DNA from: Sipunculus nudus
Taxonomy: Eukaryota > Annelida > Sipuncula > Golfingiida > Sipunculidae
DNA: 64,000 bases
Assembly: GCA_026874595.1 (NCBI GenBank)
Contig: CM049319.1
Span: 64,906,417-64,970,416, forward strand
Direction: 5' to 3'
This document shows, in pieces, positions 58,001-64,000 of the stretch; the stretch's first letter is position 1, and each line of letters begins with the position of its first letter. The notes below the pieces were generated by a model. That model was not told where the DNA came from. It was given only the letters and a program-made list of their open reading frames with translations, and did no database searches. A program made the position numbers and the translations under genes.

Positions 58001-59236
58001 AAACGTGGCGGTTTTCCTATTTTAACAAATATTTTTCTATTTATTTACTATAAAATGACAACATTCATGTCAGTTTTTCAGCTGTCATTACATCTGGTGT
58101 CCCAAAACCTGGTGTGTTTATTGATCACAAGTGGATGCCCTACACTAATCACCCTGTCTGTCAGTCTGTCTGTTTGTATGTCTGTCTGTCTGTCAATCTG
58201 TCCATCCACACAAATTAGTTTTCAGATGATAACTCCAGATAAGTTTGATATATTGGTTTCAAACTTAATATATAAATGGCCTACCACTAAAGTAAGAACC
58301 ATGTTGATTTTGGGGTCTAATGGTCAAAGGTCAAGGTCACAGGACCCATTTCTTTAAAAGGAATGTGTATGCATTTGAAGCCAAACTTTTCATCGCAAAC
58401 CTTCCATCTTTAAGATATTCCTAACCTGCCACTAGGGGAAGATTCTGTTTGATTTTTTGGTCATAGGTCAAAGATCAAGGTCAGAGGGCCCATCCATTCA
58501 AAAATTAGTTTATGGATGATAATTCTGCTTTGGAAAGACAGACTGGCTTCAAACTTGATTTAATAATGACCAACCACATATGTAAATTCATTTTGATTTT
58601 TAAGGTCCAGCGATCTAAGTTGAAGGTCACAGAAGCCACATCTTTAAAAAGATTGTGGATGCACTGTAAATCAAACTTTTTATCCTGAACTTTCCAACGT
58701 TCACACATGGCTTACTTGCCCAAAGTGAGGAAACCTGTAGAATTTGAGGTTATCTTGTCAGAGGTCAAGGTCACTTTTTAAAGGATTGTTACAATAATCC
58801 TAATGCTGCAAGTTCAAGGATATTAAATTCTAAGATTTTTTGGTTACAAGGTCATTGGTTAAGGTCACAGGACTGTCATTCTGAAAAATTTCTTTCAAAA
58901 TATCCTTATAGACAAATTCAACTGAGCGTTGAGACCCATGGGTCCCTAGTTGTGTTGCGTGCACCAACCAGAATTTCAGCAGTGATTTGTGTAATTGTTT
59001 CTTATTCAAAATGTTTAATACCTGCATTGTTCATATACATGAGAAGTCATGGCCCAGCATTGAAGCATTATACCTGGTGTATTTCCCAATGCACAGGTTC
59101 ACATTAGGCCTGTAGGCCTTATTATATATGGTATTTGATATGATGTGTTATATAATTGTTTCTCTTTCTTTTTCAGCTGTTCGTGATTATTTTTGCTGTG
59201 TGCCTCTGCAGAAATACCAGTGAGAAAGATGTCTAG
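45987..59236 (+). CDS. Tetraspanin (complete coding sequence, 8 coding exons, 285 residues)
   Basis: Coding exons: 46009-46074, 46652-46867, 47386-47460, 48844-48963, 50943-51008, 51434-51604, 54122-54205, 59177-59236; 45987-46008 is 5' UTR. All splice sites are GT-AG and all introns phase 0. The product is a four-pass plasma or endosomal membrane organiser. TM1 is about 12-36. TM2 ends in the family signature GCCGA (80-84). TM3 is about 88-116. The large loop is about 117-250 and carries CCG (162-164). TM4 is about 252-276, followed by a short tail ending SEKDV. The loop has eight cysteines (130, 140, 162, 163, 190, 191, 226, 240) and three N-glycosylation sequons (N134, N167, N229). The loop is somewhat long because a 57-codon exon (51434-51604) adds a charged, Asp/Glu-rich stretch. 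The tetraspanin family call is secure; the subfamily is not assigned. Confidence 0.95.
46075..46651 (+). other. Tetraspanin intron (577 bp)
   Basis: Phase 0, GTAAGT to TTTTTACAG. No repeat or gene seen. Confidence 0.8.
46652..46867 (+). CDS. Tetraspanin coding exon 2 (TM1 end, small loop, TM2)
   Basis: Exactly 72 codons, residues 23-94. Contains TGLALLGTGIWLL and the GCCGA signature at the cytoplasmic end of TM2. The donor is GTGTGT. Reading through the donor meets a TGA at 46908. Confidence 0.95.
46868..47385 (+). other. Tetraspanin intron (518 bp)
   Basis: Phase 0, T/A-rich, nothing else recognised. Confidence 0.8.
47386..47460 (+). CDS. Tetraspanin coding exon 3 (TM3)
   Basis: 25 codons, residues 95-119, starting YIFLLVLVMAIEIAAG. 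T-rich acceptor TTTTTTTTCAG and GTAAGG donor. Confidence 0.95.
47461..48843 (+). other. Tetraspanin intron (1383 bp) with low-complexity repeats
   Basis: Contains a G-run (about 47800-47813), a 71-bp tandem at 48022-48163 (GACATGTGGAGACATCTGCA twice) and a CAGA-rich tract at about 48310-48372. The CAGA tract may be a minus-strand fragment of a repeat like family G. Confidence 0.7.
48844..48963 (+). CDS. Tetraspanin coding exon 4 (start of large loop)
   Basis: 40 codons, residues 120-159. Contains two non-canonical loop cysteines (C130, C140) and the sequon NRT at N134. Confidence 0.93.
48964..50942 (+). other. Tetraspanin intron (1979 bp)
   Basis: An ACAGTGAAATCTCAACCAAT segment near 48992 resembles a MITE end. 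A short (AATG)n run lies near 49414-49430. No coding. Confidence 0.7.
50943..51008 (+). CDS. Tetraspanin coding exon 5 (CCG motif)
   Basis: 22 codons, residues 160-181, opening LECCGVKNYTDYD. The CCG motif is the defining loop motif of tetraspanins. Sequon at N167. Confidence 0.95.
51009..51433 (+). other. Tetraspanin intron (425 bp)
   Basis: Phase 0, AT-rich, no feature. Confidence 0.75.
51434..51604 (+). CDS. Tetraspanin coding exon 6 (variable loop)
   Basis: 57 codons, residues 182-238. A basic part (CCKRKAGKG) is followed by an acidic part (GADEEGDGD). Cysteines 190, 191 and 226; sequon at N229. This is the variable region of the loop that usually contacts partners. Confidence 0.92.
51605..54121 (+). 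other. Tetraspanin intron (2517 bp) holding repeat G3
   Basis: Most of the intron is the family G element at 51805-53434, with about 200 bp of other sequence before it and about 690 bp after. Confidence 0.8.
51805..53434 (+). mobile_element. Repeat family G, copy G3, with internal 345-bp tandem units
   Basis: The 5' end AGCTCAGCTGACT is followed by GAA and AGTCATCTGAGCT, making a terminal hairpin (51805-51833). The inverted partner CAGTCGGCTGAGC (53399-53411) precedes the palindrome GACCCATGGGTC (53417-53428) and ACTTGT. Inside, (C/A)GGGCACAAAT-GTAAC-CT-GACC blocks recur near 51878, 52227, 52567, 52735 and 53080, a period of about 345 bp with one half-length unit. No coding. Helentron-like by structure. 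Confidence 0.7.
54122..54205 (+). CDS. Tetraspanin coding exon 7 (Gly-Cys and TM4 start)
   Basis: 28 codons, residues 239-266, opening GCSQSIQNWIEKYAP. Same length, phase and Gly-Cys start as the exon at 1119-1202. Confidence 0.95.
55189..59123 (+). mobile_element. Repeat family A, copy A5, with matching substitutions in both ends and nested G4
   Basis: The 5' end reads GTGAACCTGTG (55190-55200) and the 3' partner CACAGGTTCAC (59092-59102). Both differ from the usual form by one base, yet remain exact inverted repeats. The AGGCC-TGTA-GGCCT hairpin follows (59106-59119). The body includes a rearranged middle (a second GTATACGTTAACCCATACTA-type start at about 56208) and the AGGTCA/AGTTCA tract at about 56790-57120. 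Interrupted by G4 at 57578-58949. Confidence 0.72.
57578..58949 (+). mobile_element. Repeat family G, copy G4, nested in A5
   Basis: Starts AGCTCAGCTGACT (57578-57590). Ends with AACTGAGC, the palindrome GACCCATGGGTC (58933-58944) and CTAG (58946-58949). It interrupts family A between CATTTTT and TTGTGTTG. The first 190 bp contain a direct duplication and an inverted 23-bp pair (see findings). The interior has repeated GGTCAAAGGTCAAGGTCACA-like blocks and a CTGT-rich tract (about 58158-58205). Confidence 0.72.
59177..59236 (+). CDS. Tetraspanin terminal coding exon (TM4 end, tail)
   Basis: 19 codons plus TAG, residues 267-285: LFVIIFAVCLCRNTSEKDV. The acceptor is TTTCTTTTTCAG. Confidence 0.95.
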   Translation: MFVIIFAVCLCRNTSEKDV

Positions 59237-61533
59237 ATGGAACATTCCCAAAGTTGTGAATCTGGATTATAAGTGCCTATTTCACAGTAACCATATAACT
59301 CCAGAAAAATCCATGTTCAAAACCTGGACTTTCAATGCAACTATAAGTTATGAAACAAATCAAGAAAAATCAAGTTAAAAAAAAAATAAATTGATTTCAA
59401 CAAGGTGCCTATTAAATAACATAATGGTTTGTATATATTAAAAAAATTTGCTGAAAATCCTTTTATCATTCTTGATCTGGTTGCATGTATTATGACTTGT
59501 GCCAGAAATGGTGGAATTGAAAAACTAATTATTTCCAGAGCATGTTTCTTGATAATTTTGGTAGTCGCATACTTTAATCTGTTGATATAGATCTTTTAGA
59601 TTATTGTGACTGTATGAATGTGACACTGTAGAAAACATTTGATATTACTCAAACAGATACCCATGAATCACTTAGCTTGTGCATTTAGGTGATGAAGGAC
59701 CTAATTTTGCTGGTTTAACCTGATTCTGAATGTGAAGATTCACACATTGTCTTGTAAATATTGAGTCATCTGGAAGCAGTGCCATCACTTTGTAAATATC
59801 CAGAAGATACAATGAAAGTTTGTATTTGTAAATATCAAACAATTTAAGTGAGGCCGAGAATAAATGAACCTATATATCTGTGTTGATCATAGTGGAATTT
59901 AAAGAAATCTCATTATTTAACACTATTAATCACTTATTATTGGATTATTATATTTTTGGGGCTCTCCTGTAGACTTGTAAATTACATTGTATACTACTTA
60001 TATTTTTGATAGTTGAAAGTGTGCAGGAATTAGAATATTAAAAAAATAAAGGGTTAAATTTTATTACACATCATTTAAATTATTTATCATTTATAAATAT
60101 AATTCTTCCATATCCACATTGTGTTAGTCTGAAGCAAAAGAACAACTTTGTCTTTTATGGCAGCATAGAGATATTTTTATACACTCACACCAGTAGCACT
60201 TTTTATACAGACTTTGAAATATTCAAAATTGTGTGTATTGTATTTGTAATTTACTGTGTAGGGGGTAGATGCTCTTAATACCTTTGTATAAAAAAGCTTT
60301 AGATTTTACAGCAATAACATTTTTCTGGTACTTATACTCATTTATATTCAAAATGATGCTTGACTTGTCTCCTACTCAAGTCCACAGATAATAAGTAAGA
60401 CCGCCATTTTTAAAGTGTGCAACATCAGATAATATCTGTCATTTCCAGTTCTGACATATAGCTTGGCTCTTACCTCATTCTAAAAAGAGCTCTTAAGGGA
60501 AATTTTGACAAGGGATATGGTCTGGTCCAGATATTTCTCCAAATTCCATTTTGGTACAAAAATGCCAGAGTTTGGATAATTTGGTAGGACATCCAGGCCT
60601 TGAAATATTAGAGGATTTAAGAAATAAATTCAGTGAAATGTATTTATGCCGTTCATGCTTTGAATTCACATCAGAAGCCCAAATACAGATACAATGAACT
60701 CTTAATATTTAGGCATTCCTTTGAACAAACTCTCATTATTTTGTCTCTAATAGATAAGATGTGTTCATGTATGGTAAACCACTACGTATCCAGCAGTCGC
60801 ATTGCATTTGTTTTCATTCACTCCAAATGAAAATAGTTTTAATGCATATAACTTTGCCACCATATATATAGAGGAGTGCAGTTTGGTATTACCTTTGATT
60901 GAAGTTTTAAAGATCTTACTTTGAGATATAAAGAGTGTTGTATAATTATTATAAACCAGCTTCACTGGTTTCAATCTTATATCCCAGCTTAAATGTTTTA
61001 AAACATTAGTGTTTTGTTTTAGAAGGAACATTTTATACTGTACAATCTTCTTTAATAAAATACAACAAACTATACAGGGCCTTCATTATTATTACCCCCT
61101 CAAATGAAGATGCAGTAAGGAGGCCATGTTTTCTTCTGTGTTTGTTTAACTCTTTCTCCAAGTATGTCAATGGTATCTAAAAAAAGTTACGGATTTAACT
61201 ATTGATTGTTTGAGCAATGAAACTGGGCAGAGAATAGTTTATAAAATAATTTGCATCCTGGAAAGGGACTGATACTACATAATGCATATTACAAGGCCAA
61301 AGGAATTCAGATCCACAGCAATACATGATCTTTATCAAGAGAATCTGTCAAATGGTATTCAATCACATGATCAAACTGTAACAGTTACATTTTCTTTTGT
61401 CAGATATCGGTACTAAGAGACAGTTCCTTCTTAAGTAACTACTGAGATTAATATACAAAATTACCCATGTAATTACAACATCAAATGTTATATAAAATTG
61501 TTTTCCACTGAGCCATAAAAGGAATTCACCTCA
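59237..61533 (+). other. Tetraspanin 3' UTR and downstream flank
   Basis: AATAAA candidates lie at 59859-59864, 60045-60050 and 61054-61059, plus an A-rich AATAAA near 59386. Which is used cannot be told from sequence. No other gene is seen. Confidence 0.45.
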
Positions 61534-62821
61534 TTTTGCAAATTATCAGTCATCTGAAAATTTTTTTTCAGATTTTGTTAATTTTTTTCTAAATGCATTT
61601 TCTCAGATTTTATAGGGCAAAAAGCAAAAAAAGCTTTAAAAATCTTCTACTCCAAAATTGTCCAGCCAAATTGTCCAATAATTCACAGAAATGGTCCCTG
61701 GAACAATCTCTCTCAAGTTTGTTCGAATGGTTCCAGTTCGGAGATTTTTGGCTGAGTTACAGGAGGTTGAACTTTGTCATCTGTCCAAAAAAGCATATTC
61801 AAATTTCAATCTAAGAAACAGCTGGAGCTATCATCACCAAATTTTATGCCAATGGTGGTCACATACCATCTGAAATTGAGGTATTGGTGGCGCCACCTTT
61901 ATCGTCCTTTTTTTTTGTACGGGGTCATCAGTGCCTGTATCACACTGAGGGCTACAAAAAATTTCTTCTATGATACCATATGGCTAAAATGTTTAATATC
62001 GCACAGAAATGATCCTAGGGTAGTGCTTTCTAAGGTTTGTTCAAATGGTCTATGTTCAGTTACTTTTGGCTAAGTTATGGGAAGCTGAATTTAGTCATAT
62101 GCCATAACAGCCCACTTTAGCTCAGTGGCTACAAAGATCTTCTTCTCAAAAACCACTGGGCCAAATTCTTAAATCTCAAACATTAATTTTCCTCAAATGT
62201 TGGTAATTCAAGTTTGTTCAAATGGTTTTGGTTCAGTGTTTTTTGGCTGAATAACGGGAGCTGAACTTAGCCAGTTTGCTGTATCTTCCTATATGCGAAA
62301 AACCTGCGATACGTTTTTGGACTGACGCCACTGAAGCCAGTTTGTTAAATATTTTACAAGAATAATCCCCACAATAATTCTTATAATATTAGTCATTAAT
62401 AGTTCCACATGAATAATTTTTGGCCGAATTATGGAGATTGAATTGACACATTTTACCATATATGTTAGCTGTGTGATGCTATTACATCTAGCCTGGCACC
62501 AGTTTATCAGCATCTATTACATCATGCCACTAGACATTTAGATTTCAGGTTATCTTTGATTAATATTGACAAGAATGTTTTTTAAAAGCTTTTAAAAAAA
62601 TTAGATTTATGATTTAAATTATTCATCATACCAGGCAATGTTACAATCATGGATGTTCAGCTCCCCGTGGCTATATAAAGACAACAGTACATGGATTATA
62701 AATTATTGGTATCCCTACTCAACTTCATTCAAGAATTTGCCATCAATGAGATATATCCTTATTATAATTTTGCATTCAGTATGCATCTTTAATAATTTTA
62801 AATATATTCCTGATTTCTTTT
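61534..62821 (+). mobile_element. Repeat family A, copy A6 (both ends missing)
   Basis: Starts inside the family at TTTTGCAAATTATCAGTCAT and runs to CCTGATTTCTTTTT, where copy A7 begins. Includes GGTGGCGCCACC at about 61887. Confidence 0.7.
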
Positions 62822-62822
62822 T

Positions 62823-63288
62823 AGCGAACCTGTGACCTTATGCGATGGTGTGGCGTCGTCCGGCTTCCGTCGTCTGTACGTTAACCTATACTATCTTAAA
62901 AACGGCAAGAGTTAGCATCACGAAATTTTATGCAAAAAATTAGTCATCTAAAAAACTCTATCGGATTTTGCTTATTTTTTGGCTAACTGCATTTTCTTAG
63001 ATTTTATAGGGAAAAAGCTAAAAAAGCTTTAAAAATCTTCTTCTCCGGAACTGTTCAGCCAGATTGTCCAATATTTCACAGAAATGATCCTTGGAACAAT
63101 CTCTCTCAAGTTTGTTCGAATGGTTTAAGTTCGGTGATTTTTGGCCGCGTTACAGATAGTTGAACTTAGTTATCTGTCCAAAAAAGCATACTAAAATTAC
63201 AATCTTAGAAACTGCTGGAGCTATTATCACCAAATTTTATGCTAATGTTGGTCACATGAGTCATATCTGAAATTGAGGTATTGGTGGG
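62823..63288 (+). mobile_element. Repeat family A, copy A7 (5' end only)
   Basis: The start GCGAACCTGTG (62824-62834) abuts A6. The copy stops at GAGGTATTGGTGG, where the CGCTGATCAGCG array starts. Confidence 0.7.
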
Positions 63289-63790
63289 GGAGGGTATAAT
63301 TCGCTGATCAGCGCGCTGATCAGCGGTCTGCAGTATAAAACGCTGATCAGCGCGCTGATCAGCGACCTTTCAATTAAAGCATTAATTTCAGGCAAATTAG
63401 CCCCCATAAAGCAACCTTCGACTAATTTGTGATTAAATATGATTAACATACACCTTTTCTATCAGTATCACGCATTAAAAAACATATTCATATATTTTTA
63501 TTGTGTTAAGTATTATACATGAAACGCAACCTACCTGACAATGACTATTTCGCTGATCAGCAGTGCTGACCAGCGACCTTTCAAATCCAAGCATTGATTT
63601 TTAGGCAAATTAGCCCAAATATAACAATTTTTGACTATCATGTGATTAAGTGTGAACTCAAGACACATGTTCTATGAGTATTTCGTATTTACAAACACAC
63701 GAATACATTTTTAATGTATTACTTATTTTGCATGAAACCCTTCTACCACCTACTATTTCGCTGGTCAGCAATCTGGGCAATCGCTTGACG
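63289..63790. repeat. Tandem of about 208 bp with CGCTGATCAGCG palindromes
   Basis: Two copies of a double palindrome (CGCTGATCAGCG twice in tandem) lie at 63302-63325 and 63341-63364. Weaker forms lie at about 63551 and 63759. The segment CGACCTTTCAA... CAAATTAGCCC recurs at 63364 and 63574, and (C/G)ACTATTTCGCTG at 63544 and 63752, giving a period of about 208-210 bp. Confidence 0.75.
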
Positions 63791-64000
63791 CTGATAAAGT
63801 GCTCATCGGTAATGATTTACGTATTTCTTGACTAAGATACCTGTCACCAGTAATTCTCTATTATGGTAACATAGAGGGCTCCCAGTTGTTTAACATATTT
63901 CCTTTGAAAACCGAATTATGGCCAATACATCGTACCACACAATTTACAAATATCCGTTCCCCACCGACCACTCGGAGATATAACCCTTCTTATTTTTTTC
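63791..64000. other. Window edge, no feature seen
   Basis: Unique-looking sequence. No gene, repeat or RNA signal I can support. Confidence 0.4.

Larger units (their letters stand above)
54206..59176 (+). other. Last tetraspanin intron (4971 bp) holding repeats A5 and G4
   Basis: 54206-55188 is AT-rich without features. The rest is repeat A5 with G4 nested in it. The exon acceptor follows only about 55 bp after the repeat end. Confidence 0.8.

Noticed and set aside
1-64000. CRISPR arrays, rRNA, bacterial operons
   Set aside because: Tandem arrays here lack unique spacers of constant length. Spliced tetraspanins, LTR elements and MITEs show an animal genome.

Overview
This is an animal genomic window: AT-rich, intron-rich and crowded with repeats. 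It carries two tetraspanin genes on the + strand and one intact LTR retrotransposon. The GGTGGCGCCACC-bearing repeats, the TTTAGCTCAGCTGACT-type repeat starts and the Steamer/Mag-like retroelement suggest a mollusc, most likely a bivalve. That assignment is inference; no marker gene is present. There are no bacterial features: no operons, CRISPR arrays or rRNA.

Layout. 1-2185 holds the last two coding exons of a tetraspanin whose 5' part lies outside the window. 2186-45986 is intergenic. It contains copies of at least four repeat families (A, C, D and G below), a Harbinger-like MITE (16500-17283), a 30-bp minisatellite with a nine-unit higher-order period (17591-19080), and a complete 4.9-kb Ty3/Gypsy element (33606-38517) with identical LTRs, a CATGA target duplication and one uninterrupted gag-pol frame. 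45987-59236 is a complete second tetraspanin coding sequence (eight coding exons, 285 residues). Two of its introns are swollen by repeat insertions. 59237-64000 is the 3' flank, with more family A copies and a palindrome-rich tandem array.

The main structural finding concerns the abundant repeats, which at first look like unrelated satellite-like sequence. Families A, D and G, and probably C, share one architecture: a short inverted repeat at the 5' end, its partner 20-45 bp inside the 3' end, a small 3' hairpin or palindrome, and a terminus near CTTGT or CTAG. Their interiors hold internal tandem units of about 280-345 bp, or shorter direct repeats. This matches the published layout of non-autonomous Helitron/Helentron elements (HINEs). 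They are nested in each other, and all recognised copies lie on the + strand. No Rep/helicase gene that could mobilise them is present.

The two tetraspanins look like tandem paralogues: both penultimate coding exons are exactly 84 bp, begin with Gly-Cys and sit between phase-0 introns. Everything else in the short-ORF size range appears to be chance or repeat-derived.
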